This document shows positions 7,048-14,398 of a stretch of 19,687 bases of DNA, piece after piece. The notes beneath the pieces are model-generated. The model ran no database searches and was not told the DNA's origin. It worked only from the letters and a program-made list of their open reading frames with translations. A program made the translations under genes and the position numbers. Position 1 is the first letter of the stretch. Every line of letters starts with the position of its first letter. Source of the DNA: CAYPKW01 sp964411425 (GTDB lineage Bacteria > Pseudomonadota > Alphaproteobacteria > Dongiales > Dongiaceae); contig CAYPKW010000047.1 of assembly GCA_964411425.1 (NCBI GenBank), positions 1 through 19,687 of the forward strand, given 5' to 3'.

Positions 7048-8939
7048 GATGCCGCCTCCGCCGATATCGGTTGCGCCGGAATCTCGCCCGCCCGCACCCA
7101 ATGCTCCGGGCCGACCTCCAGAAATTGCGGCCGGCGCGTCTGGTCGATGGTGAACGGCGCCGGCCACGACGCCGGGTCGGACGCGCGGCCCTTCTCGATC
7201 TGCGCGAAGTCGAGCGGATAGTCGGGATTGGGCTCCGGCACCGCAGCCAACAGGGTGCGCGTGTAAGGGTGCATCGCCTTGCTCCACAGTTGCCCGCAGG
7301 GGGCGATCTCGACCAGGCGGCCGGCGCACATGACGGCGATGCGGTCGGCGATGTAATCGACCACCGCCAGATTGTGCGAGATGAACAGGTAGGTGAGGCC
7401 GAGCTTCTCCTGCAGGTCCTTCAGCAGGTTCAGGATTTGCGCCTGGATCGAGACGTCGAGCGCGGACACGGGCTCGTCGCAGATCAGCAGATCCGGCTTC
7501 AGCGCCAGCGCGCGGGCGATGCCGATGCGCTGGCGCTGTCCGCCGGAGAAGCTGTGCGGATAGCGCTTCAGGAATCGCGGGTCGAGACCGACGAGCTGCA
7601 TCAGCTCCTCGACCATTTCGGCGCGCGCCGAAGCGCTGCCGATCTTGTGGATGACGAGCGGCTCGCTCACGATGTCGAACACCGTCATGCGCGGGTTGAG
7701 CGAGCCGTACGGGTCCTGGAAGATGAACTGGATTCTGCGCCGCAGGTGGATCAGCTCCTTCGGCTCGAGCGCCAGCAGGTCGATCAGCCGGCCGCGGTCG
7801 TTGAACGTGACCGTTCCGGCGTCGGGCTGCAACGCCCGCATGATGATCTTGCCGAGCGTAGTCTTGCCGCAGCCGCTCTCGCCGACGAGACCCAGGCATT
7901 CGCCGCGCCGTATCTCCAGCGTGACGCCGTCGACCGCCTGCACGTGGCCGCCCGCGTTGCCGAGCCAGCCGCTCTTGCGGATGCGAAACTCCTTGGACAG
8001 GTTGTTGAGCCACAGCAGCGGCCCGCTCAGGTCGGCCTCGGCGGGCCATGGCTCCTTCGCCACCATCAGGTGGCCGGCCGCGGGCGCGATCTCGCGGATC
8101 GGCACCAGGCGCTCGCCACGCGCCATGTGGAAGCGCGGCACGGCGCGCAGCAGGGCCTGCAGGTAAGGATGCGTGGGCGAGCGGAAGATGTCGTCCAGCG
8201 TGCCGCACTCCATGACCTTGCCGTGGTACATGACCACGACCTCCTCGGCCATGTTGGCGACGACGCCCAGGTCGTGCGTGATGAGCAAGAGCGCCATGCC
8301 GAGCTCGGCCTGGAGCTCGCGGATGAGGTGCAGGATCTGCGCCTGGATGGTGACGTCGAGCGCCGTGGTCGGCTCGTCGGCGATGAGCAGCGCCGGCCGG
8401 CAAATCAGCGCCATGGCGATCATCGCGCGCTGGCGCAGGCCGCCCGACAACTCGAACGGATAAGTCTTCAGTGCCTGCTGCGGATCGGGGAAATCGACCA
8501 GGCGCAGCATGTTGCGCGTCAGCTCGCGCGCCTCGGCGGTGCCGCACTTGCGGTGCAGGCGCAGCGCCTCGCCGACCTGGTCGCCCACCGTGTGCAGCGG
8601 CGACAGCGAGGTCATCGGCTCCTGGAAGATGATCGAGATGCGCCCGCCGCGAATGGCCCGCATGGCCCGCCGGTTGGGGTTGAGCCTGGCGAGGTCCACC
8701 GCCGCGCCGGAGCGCTTGGGATCGGCGAACAGGATCTGCCCGTCGCGGATCACCGCCGACTTCGGCAGGATCCGCATGATGGCCTGGCTCACCACGGTCT
8801 TGCCGGAGCCGGATTCGCCGACCAGCGCCACGGTGCCCGCCGGCGGCACGCGGAACGACACGCCGCGCACCGCATCCACAGTGCCGCCGGGCACGTTGAA
8901 GGAGACGGCAAGGCTGCGGACGGTCAGGATGTCGCTCAC
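7044..8939 (-). CDS. Fused double ATPase of a peptide-type ABC importer (DppD-DppF-like)
   Basis: A 631-residue cytoplasmic protein with two complete nucleotide-binding domains, equivalent to DppD and DppF in one chain. Domain 1 has Walker A GESGSGKT (41-48), signature LSGGLRQ (164-170), Walker B ALLIADEP (183-190) and switch His222. Its family tail is SPTHPYLQALL near 254-264. Domain 2 has Walker A GESGCGKT (353-360), FSGGQRQ (464-470), LLICDEP (484-490) and an HPYTRTLL tail. All catalytic residues look intact, so it should hydrolyse ATP normally and power the two permeases downstream. The start is GTG at 8939, overlapping the upstream stop as GTGA. Fused forms are well known in Rhizobiales (the YejF type). 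Confidence 0.93.
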   Translation of the reverse strand: MSDILTVRSLAVSFNVPGGTVDAVRGVSFRVPPAGTVALVGESGSGKTVVSQAIMRILPKSAVIRDGQILFADPKRSGAAVDLARLNPNRRAMRAIRGGRISIIFQEPMTSLSPLHTVGDQVGEALRLHRKCGTAEARELTRNMLRLVDFPDPQQALKTYPFELSGGLRQRAMIAMALICRPALLIADEPTTALDVTIQAQILHLIRELQAELGMALLLITHDLGVVANMAEEVVVMYHGKVMECGTLDDIFRSPTHPYLQALLRAVPRFHMARGERLVPIREIAPAAGHLMVAKEPWPAEADLSGPLLWLNNLSKEFRIRKSGWLGNAGGHVQAVDGVTLEIRRGECLGLVGESGCGKTTLGKIIMRALQPDAGTVTFNDRGRLIDLLALEPKELIHLRRRIQFIFQDPYGSLNPRMTVFDIVSEPLVIHKIGSASARAEMVEELMQLVGLDPRFLKRYPHSFSGGQRQRIGIARALALKPDLLICDEPVSALDVSIQAQILNLLKDLQEKLGLTYLFISHNLAVVDYIADRIAVMCAGRLVEIAPCGQLWSKAMHPYTRTLLAAVPEPNPDYPLDFAQIEKGRASDPASWPAPFTIDQTRRPQFLEVGPEHWVRAGEIPAQPISAEAAS

Positions 8940-9451
8940 CCGGCCTGCTCCAATTCCCCTGCGCTGTCCTCGCCGCCGGCCCAGGGCAACCCGAGGGCGC
9001 CGAAATTGGCGAGCGTGACGGCGCTGGGCGCCAGTCGGTTGGCACGCGCCGCCAGCACCGAGCGGGCGGCAATGGCCTCGAACCCGTCGATCGTGGAATC
9101 CACGGCCAGGCGCCGCTGGCCGGCCTTGAGCGTGAGGGTCATCCAGCCGTTCCCCCGTCTTCGCCGCGTCGCGTAATAGTGCAGACGCACCTCGTCGATG
9201 CTCGGCCAGGCGAGCGGCCCCGCTCCGCCGATGACGCCGATGGTGCCGTCGTCCATCTCCACTTTCACGCGCTGTCGCATGGCGGTGCGCATGGTGAACA
9301 GTAGGAACAGCGCCGTCAATCCACCGAAAATGGCGGCGGCATAACCGGCGCCGCCGGTTAGGGCGAGGGCGCCGGCGCTGAGCGCTGCCCCGGCGACGCC
9401 GCGCCCGTAGTCGGGCACCAGGCTGCGCAAGGGGTAGCGATGCAGCGTCAT
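8936..9451 (-). CDS. Small membrane protein with a PH-like cytoplasmic part, function unknown
   Basis: A 171-residue protein not assigned to a named family. Two closely spaced hydrophobic helices (about 16-33 and 36-54, rich in Ala, Gly and Leu) are followed by a mostly beta region at 61-120. That region includes VKVEMDDGTIGV, WPSIDEVRLHYYATRRRR and WMTLTLKAGQRRLAVDST. It recalls the layout of small bacterial proteins with a two-helix anchor and a pleckstrin-like domain; that is a pattern judgement only. The C-terminus is loosely conserved-looking. The ATG at 9451 overlaps the upstream stop by four bases, and its own stop overlaps the ATPase GTG. It is locked between the glycan genes and the importer genes, which argues for a shared task. 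Confidence 0.75.
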   Translation of the reverse strand: MTLHRYPLRSLVPDYGRGVAGAALSAGALALTGGAGYAAAIFGGLTALFLLFTMRTAMRQRVKVEMDDGTIGVIGGAGPLAWPSIDEVRLHYYATRRRRGNGWMTLTLKAGQRRLAVDSTIDGFEAIAARSVLAARANRLAPSAVTLANFGALGLPWAGGEDSAGELEQAG

Positions 9452-10230
9452 GGCCCATTCCTTAGGGGCGGGGCGCGGTCGCTGGCAAGGCCGAAAACGG
9501 CCGCCGCGGTTAACCATTGCGCCGCCCCGTGCCGGGCGAGGCGGTCAATGAACCGGGCAAGGAAATCCCAGGCCGGCGCGTCGTGCGCCCCATGATGGGT
9601 CAGAAGGCCGGTCGGCTCGCCGGCATCGGCGGCCCTGCTGCGCCGCGCGCTCAGATGGCCGACCGCGAGAGCCAGCGCCGCGTCCTCGCCGGCGAACGAG
9701 CGCCGTCTCCAGTCGATGATGTCCACATGGGTGTTGACGAGGCTGAGGCCATCGACGCGGGGGCTCGCGCGCGCCTTGTATTGCGACAGGCCGGCGAATC
9801 CGATTCCGGCGAGGCGCCCACGCACGGAGGAGCCGATGCGGTTCCACGGCGGCACCAGGATGGGCAGCGCGCGCTCGCCGAACAGCGAGGCCAAGTGCCG
9901 GCGGCCGGTGTCGAGCTCGCTCAGCACCATGTCGATCGGGCGGTGCGGCCCCAACTCGTTCTTCTTTTCGCCCGCGGCCGCGTGGTTGGCATGGGCGTAG
10001 CCGTGCTGCAATACGGCGACGCCGGTGGCCCTCAGCCGCTCGCCCAGCGCCGGTATTGCCGCCGCCGGGATGACGGCGAGCGCCAACGGCATTTCGCCAG
10101 TCATGCGCAACAGTCGATCGAGCGCGTCGCCGGGCGCGCTCGCGTCGTCGTCGCGCCACCAGAAGGTAGCGGCGGCCCCCGCGCCGGCCCAGGCATCCAG
10201 TTCACGCTCTAGGCCGCTCCATCCAGTCAT
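9448..10230 (-). CDS. Polysaccharide-deacetylase-like protein
   Basis: A 260-residue soluble protein without a signal peptide. Motifs of the NodB/CE4 deacetylase fold are visible in order: FWWRDDDA (23-30, the metal and catalytic Asp pair), QHGYAHANH (75-83, with two His spaced as metal ligands) and PPWNRI (127-132). HVDIIDW (168-174) and LLTHHGAHD follow near the C-terminus, where a catalytic His is expected. The motifs are variants of the textbook ones (TFDDG, H-S/T-xxH, RxPY), so it may be a divergent subfamily acting on a sugar precursor in the cytoplasm. Lack of a signal peptide supports an early, cytoplasmic step. It overlaps both neighbours by four bases and lies among glycosyltransferase genes, so amide or ester removal from a glycan intermediate is likely but not proven. 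Confidence 0.8.
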   Translation of the reverse strand: MTGWSGLERELDAWAGAGAAATFWWRDDDASAPGDALDRLLRMTGEMPLALAVIPAAAIPALGERLRATGVAVLQHGYAHANHAAAGEKKNELGPHRPIDMVLSELDTGRRHLASLFGERALPILVPPWNRIGSSVRGRLAGIGFAGLSQYKARASPRVDGLSLVNTHVDIIDWRRRSFAGEDAALALAVGHLSARRSRAADAGEPTGLLTHHGAHDAPAWDFLARFIDRLARHGAAQWLTAAAVFGLASDRAPPLRNGP

Positions 10231-11393
10231 GTCCGATCCGCCAGACGCCCGGCCGCCGCCTCGCCCGCCAGATCGCAGACGATCGCCGCCGTAGCGCCCG
10301 CGCCGTCGAACGCGATGGGGACGGTTGCCGGCGGGCGGTCGAGCGCGCGGTCGATGGCGCGGGCCAGCGCCGCCGGCGACAGTTCGGCCGCCTCGACCAG
10401 TTGCACCGCGCCGCGCTCGGCGAGAAGCCGCGCGCGCAGGGTCTGCTCCATCTCCTGGCCGGCGGCGAACGGCACCAGCACGGCACGCCTGCCCAGCGCC
10501 ACGATCTCCATGACGGTGTTGTATCCGGCCTGCGAGACGGACAGACGGCAGTTAGCCAACAAGATGCGGAAATCGGCGCGGAACCGCTCGACCACCGCGC
10601 CGCCGGTGGCGGCCAGCGCGGCGGCGGCCGCTTGCGGTAGATTCGGGCCGGTGATGAGTCGCCAGGGCAAGTCCGCCGCGGCGCTCAGCGGCCGCGCGGC
10701 GAGCGCCGCCTCGAACAGGGGCAATCCCACGCTGCCGCCGCCGGCGGAAACCAGGACCTCGCCGCTTCCCGCCGCCGCGTCGTCCGCGGCCGGCGGCGAA
10801 GCTTCCACGACGTAGCCGGTATAGGTAATCGCGTCGGCGATCTCGTCGGCCTCGGGGAAGCTCGCCCCGAACGGAACCAGATTCGCATCGCCGTGCACCA
10901 GGACCCGGTCGAAGAACCGGCGCACGAGGGCGAGCGTCTCGCGGCGGCGCTTGACGTCCTTCTTCGCCACCAGGATGTCGCGCACCGAAGAGACCACGGC
11001 CGGGCGCGGCCGCGCGGCGGCGGCCGCCTCAAGCAGCGGAAGCAGCTCGAAACCGAAGGCGCGCCGCCCGAACGGAAACAGCTCGACCAGCACCAGGTCC
11101 GCGCCGCTGGCGGCGAACGCCGCCAGCAGCAGATCGCGGCGCTGGCGCCGCCAGTCCGCGTCGATCGGCCGGCCTCCGGCATCGAGAATGGCGGAAAACG
11201 CCTCGTCGGCGGCGCGCGCCGGCGGCAGCTGCACCAGCCGGCCGGCCAATGGAATTTCGTCGACCGGCTCGCCGCCCGAGGCGATGGTTACTTCGAGACC
11301 CGCCTCGACCATGGCGCGCGCGATGGCGGCGGCGCGCCGCAGGTGGCCGATTCCCAGCAGGTGCTGGACGTGGAAGAAGACCCGCAAGGTCAT
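10227..11393 (-). CDS. GT-B glycosyltransferase, family 28-like (COG4671-type)
   Basis: A 388-residue enzyme with the two-domain GT-B layout of MurG-like transferases. The N-terminal domain starts with VFFHVQHLLGIGHLRRA; the GIGHLRR glycine loop (14-20) is the hallmark. VSSVRDIL is at 134-141 and YTGYV at 191-195. The C-terminal donor-binding domain has VSAGGGSVG (215-223) and SQAGYNTVME (287-296). It shares this whole motif set with the protein at 14399-15637, so the two are paralogues within one operon. It would transfer a sugar from a nucleotide-sugar to a lipid or glycan acceptor at the cytoplasmic face; donor and acceptor are unknown. The ATG at 11393 overlaps the phosphatase stop by four bases. 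Confidence 0.85.
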   Translation of the reverse strand: MTLRVFFHVQHLLGIGHLRRAAAIARAMVEAGLEVTIASGGEPVDEIPLAGRLVQLPPARAADEAFSAILDAGGRPIDADWRRQRRDLLLAAFAASGADLVLVELFPFGRRAFGFELLPLLEAAAAARPRPAVVSSVRDILVAKKDVKRRRETLALVRRFFDRVLVHGDANLVPFGASFPEADEIADAITYTGYVVEASPPAADDAAAGSGEVLVSAGGGSVGLPLFEAALAARPLSAAADLPWRLITGPNLPQAAAAALAATGGAVVERFRADFRILLANCRLSVSQAGYNTVMEIVALGRRAVLVPFAAGQEMEQTLRARLLAERGAVQLVEAAELSPAALARAIDRALDRPPATVPIAFDGAGATAAIVCDLAGEAAAGRLADRT

Positions 11394-11986
11394 GCGCCGT
11401 CCTCGCCCGCCAGCGGCAGGTTGAGCGCGCGCACCCTTGGCGTGCCATCGGGCGCGATCGCGAACAGGTGCGCCATGGGTTCGCGCAGCTTCGCCGGCGG
11501 CTTGCCCACCATCGGCCAGCCGGTGGCGAGCGCGTAGAGCGCCCGGATGACGCCCTTGTGCGCGATCGCCAATGTCGGATTGCCGGCGCCCACTTCGGCG
11601 AGCCAGGGGATCAAACGCGCCTGCACCTCGCGCGGGCTCTCGCCGCCGGGGGCGCGGAAATCGAGGCCGCGGGCCTCCCAGTCGGCGAACAGATGGCCGT
11701 GCTCGGCGCGCAGTTCCGCAAGCCCGCGCCCTTCCCATGTCCCGTAGTCCATCTCGATCAACCTCGGCTCGATGCGAAACGCGGCAATGCCCAGCAGCGC
11801 CGCGGTCTCGCGGGCACGCAGCAGAGGGCTGCTCACCGGCTCGAAGCCGGCGATATCCGGCGGCAACCGCCATGCCCTGACGGCCGCCCGGCCGGTGTCG
11901 CTCAGCGTGGTGTCCGTGCGGCCCTGAATGCGCCTGGTCTCCGTCCACGCCGTGGGGCCGTGCCTGAGGATGGCGAGCAGCGTCAT
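11390..11986 (-). CDS. Histidine phosphatase family protein (phosphoglycerate-mutase-like)
   Basis: A 198-residue cytoplasmic enzyme of the RHG superfamily. The catalytic motif LRHGPT is at 7-12 with phospho-accepting His9. SPLLRARETA (53-62) supplies Arg57, EMDYGTWEG (78-86) supplies the acidic proton donor region, and AHKGVIRAL (142-150) supplies the second His143. Length fits the small broad-specificity phosphatases such as CobC or GpmB. Placed among four glycosyltransferases, it may remove phosphate from a sugar-phosphate or lipid-linked intermediate. That is inference from position only. It overlaps both neighbours by four bases (ATGA). Confidence 0.9.
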   Translation of the reverse strand: MTLLAILRHGPTAWTETRRIQGRTDTTLSDTGRAAVRAWRLPPDIAGFEPVSSPLLRARETAALLGIAAFRIEPRLIEMDYGTWEGRGLAELRAEHGHLFADWEARGLDFRAPGGESPREVQARLIPWLAEVGAGNPTLAIAHKGVIRALYALATGWPMVGKPPAKLREPMAHLFAIAPDGTPRVRALNLPLAGEDGA

Positions 11987-13119
11987 GGCGCGACCCCAAG
12001 CCGGCGCAGCACCTCGTCCAGCGTCCGCGCCGCGCCGGCGATATCGTGCTCGGCGGCGACCCGCGCGCGCGCCGCCGCGGCCATCCTTTGCCGCTCATCC
12101 GGCGCCTCGATCAGCCGCCGAACCGCGGCGGCGAAGGCGGCGGCGTTGCCCGCCGGGGCGAGCAGCCCGCTCACCTCGCTCGCCAGCACTTGGCCTACCC
12201 CGCCGGAGGCGCCCGCGACCGCCGGCAGGCCGCTCGCCTGCGCCTCCAGCAGCGCCATGCCGTAAGCCTCGCCGATGGCCGGCCAGACGAACAGGTCCGC
12301 GGCGGCGTAGAGCGCTCCGAGTTCTTCCAGCGGCAACGCCCCGGTAAAGACGACGTTGGGGCGGAGCCGGGCGAACGCGTCCCTCACCTCGTCTTCGGCC
12401 GCGCCGGCGCCTACCGCCAAGAGCTGCCATGAGAGCGCGGGCAGTCGGCCGAGCGCCGCAGCCAGCAGGCGGTAGGATAGGAGCTTGTCGCCTGGGCGCA
12501 TCATCGCGACGGCGAGCAGCCATACCCGTCGCTCGTCGAGGCCGTACCGCCGCGCCATCCCGAAGCGCAAGGCCGAGCGATCAGCCGGGGCGGCGTATTG
12601 GGCGGCGTCGACGAACGGCTTCATGTCGATGAGCGTGCGCGCGTCGCGCGCCAGGGGTTCGAGGCAGGCGCGGTCGGCCGGGTTCAGCACGATGAGGGCG
12701 TCGGCGCGCCGGATCGCCGCCGCGGCCGCGGCGTGGCCGAACGCCCACTGCCCGGCGGCCCGCTTGGGCGCGTGCGAGGCCTCGGCCGCGAGATAGGGGA
12801 TGGCGAGCGCGTCGGCCACCGGGGGGCCGATCCAATCCGGTGCCTTGTAGTGGAGGTGATAGGTGAACCACGCGGCCGGACGCTCAGGCAACGGCCGGGC
12901 GCCATAGCGGGCTATCAGCCGGCCGGCGGCGCGGCCCGCCCGCCGCGCGATCGCCTCGTGGCCGGCGCCGTCGCCGGCGAAACTGCGCAGGCGGCTCGCC
13001 AGCTCGACCCGATGGCCGGCCCGGCGCAGCGCCGCCATCAAGAGCCGCGCCATCCGCCGGTCGCCCGAGGGCTGCCGGTGGGTGGGCGGTTTCAAGGGTG
13101 CATAGAAGGCGATGGACAA
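11983..13119 (-). CDS. Glycosyltransferase family 4 (GT-B)
   Basis: A 378-residue retaining glycosyltransferase. It opens with IAFYAPLKPPTHRQPSGDRR, a start typical of a distinct alphaproteobacterial GT4 group. The C-terminal donor domain carries VAMMRPGDKLLSY (204-216) and the E-x7-E motif with Glu284 and Glu292 in GEAYGMALLEAQASGLP. GGVGQVLASEVSGLL closes the nucleotide-sugar site. The start is inferred as TTG at 13119, because the conserved sequence begins there and no ATG or GTG exists nearby in frame. No clear Shine-Dalgarno site is seen, and the gene overlaps the upstream one by 28 bases, so it may depend on ribosomes finishing that gene. The substrate is unknown. Confidence 0.86.
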   Translation of the reverse strand: MSIAFYAPLKPPTHRQPSGDRRMARLLMAALRRAGHRVELASRLRSFAGDGAGHEAIARRAGRAAGRLIARYGARPLPERPAAWFTYHLHYKAPDWIGPPVADALAIPYLAAEASHAPKRAAGQWAFGHAAAAAAIRRADALIVLNPADRACLEPLARDARTLIDMKPFVDAAQYAAPADRSALRFGMARRYGLDERRVWLLAVAMMRPGDKLLSYRLLAAALGRLPALSWQLLAVGAGAAEDEVRDAFARLRPNVVFTGALPLEELGALYAAADLFVWPAIGEAYGMALLEAQASGLPAVAGASGGVGQVLASEVSGLLAPAGNAAAFAAAVRRLIEAPDERQRMAAAARARVAAEHDIAGAARTLDEVLRRLGVAP

Positions 13120-14381
13120 GGCGAGGTCCCGGTCGCCGCCAGCGGCGAGGCTGGCGCAATGCCGAACTGTCGGGCCAGCAGATCGATGCCCGCCGTCATG
13201 TCGAAATCCCGGCGCACGCGCGCCAACCCCGCTTCTCCCAGCGCCCGGCGCCGGGCGGGATCGGCGATCAGGGTCGCGATCGCCCGGGCGATGGCGGCGG
13301 CATCGCCAGGCGGCACCAGCAGCCCGTTGCGCCCGTCGCTCACCAGTTCGCCCACTCCGGGAAGTTCCGTGGCGACCACCGGCAGGCCTTGGCTCTGCGC
13401 CTCCATGAGCACGTTGGGCAGCCCGTCGCGGTCGCCGTCCGCGGCGACGCGGCTCGCTAGCACGAACAGGTCTGCGCGGCGGTATTGTTGCAGCACGACG
13501 TCCTGCGACTGCGCGCCCAGCCATTCGGTGCGGCCGGCAAGACCGAGGCGCCGCGCCTCTCTAATGAGCCGCTTCGCCAGCGCTCCGCCGCCGACATGGA
13601 CGAAACGCCAGTTGAGCCCCGCCGGCAAGAGCGCGAGCGCCGAAAGCAGGTCGCGGTATCCCTTCTTCGGCACCGCGCGCCCGACCGAGAGCACGATCGC
13701 CGGATCGTCCGGGTTGCGGCCGTCGCGCGCGGTCCCGACCGAAACCGGCGGCCCGAAGCGCTCCAGATCGAGCCCGTGATGGATAAGCAGCAGGTTTTCC
13801 GGGCGCGGGGCGAGCCGCGCCAGCCTGTCGCGACCCCCCGCGTTGCAGACCGCCACCCAATCGGCGGCCGCGAGCTTTTCCCCGAGGTCCCAGTCGGGCG
13901 TGGTCCAGATGTCGCGGGCGTGGGCCGAGCCGCTCCACGGCAGGCCCGTCAGCAGGGCGGCATAGCGCGTGACGGAGGCGGGCGTGTGCAGGAAATGGGC
14001 GTGCAGGCGGCCGACCCCAGCGCGCATCTCGGCCGCCAGCACCAAGGCCTGCCCGAAGCGGCGCACCCGGTGGGCGGAAGGCTCGCGCTTCAAGTCGGCG
14101 AGCCACGCGGCCCGCGCCTCGCGGTACCTGGGCCGCCGGCGCACCGTCCGCCAAGCGGCCAGCACGCGCAGCGGCTCGCGGGTGAGGTACTCGGGCAGAT
14201 AGAGGACCGGCGCCCGGATCGCCTTGTTGAGCGCGTGCACGGTCCGATCGGTCGGATGGCGCAGCGAGACGATGCCGATCTCGAGCCCGCGCCGCTCCAG
14301 CGCCAGGATCTCCTGCGCGATGAAGGTCTCCGACAGGCGCGGATAGCCCTTGAGGACGAACAGGACGGACGCGGACTGCAA
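13092..14381 (-). CDS. Glycosyltransferase family 4 (WcaL-like)
   Basis: A roughly 429-residue GT-B enzyme. LFVLKGYPRLSETFIAQEI at the N-terminus is the signature of WcaL/colanic-acid-type GT4 enzymes. HAHFLHTPASVTRYA (128-142) and SAHARDIW (152-159) form the acceptor side. HHGLD (201-205), SVGRAVPKKGY (232-242) and DGLPNVLMEAQSQGLPVVAT (319-338, with an Asp319/Glu327 version of the E-x7-E pair) form the donor side. The start is uncertain: TTG at 14381 gives a start right at the conserved region, 17 bases after the previous stop. A GTG at 14456 would add 25 residues of Ala/Arg-rich sequence and overlap the upstream gene by 58 bases. Neither has a strong ribosome site. Confidence 0.85.
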   Translation of the reverse strand: MQSASVLFVLKGYPRLSETFIAQEILALERRGLEIGIVSLRHPTDRTVHALNKAIRAPVLYLPEYLTREPLRVLAAWRTVRRRPRYREARAAWLADLKREPSAHRVRRFGQALVLAAEMRAGVGRLHAHFLHTPASVTRYAALLTGLPWSGSAHARDIWTTPDWDLGEKLAAADWVAVCNAGGRDRLARLAPRPENLLLIHHGLDLERFGPPVSVGTARDGRNPDDPAIVLSVGRAVPKKGYRDLLSALALLPAGLNWRFVHVGGGALAKRLIREARRLGLAGRTEWLGAQSQDVVLQQYRRADLFVLASRVAADGDRDGLPNVLMEAQSQGLPVVATELPGVGELVSDGRNGLLVPPGDAAAIARAIATLIADPARRRALGEAGLARVRRDFDMTAGIDLLARQFGIAPASPLAATGTSPCPSPSMHP

Positions 14382-14398
14382 TGCCGGGTCGCGGCGGG

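Noticed and set aside
5101..9072. A 1323-codon minus-strand frame suggesting a fusion of the binding protein with an upstream domain
   Set aside because: The upstream part is out of frame with the well-supported ATPase. The binding protein has its own ATGA-coupled start and signal peptide at 7047.
7071..9176. A 701-codon plus-strand open frame opposite the fused ATPase
   Set aside because: It is the reverse complement of two canonical ATPase domains; its translation is rich in Arg, Ala, Gln and Asp with no recognisable motif.
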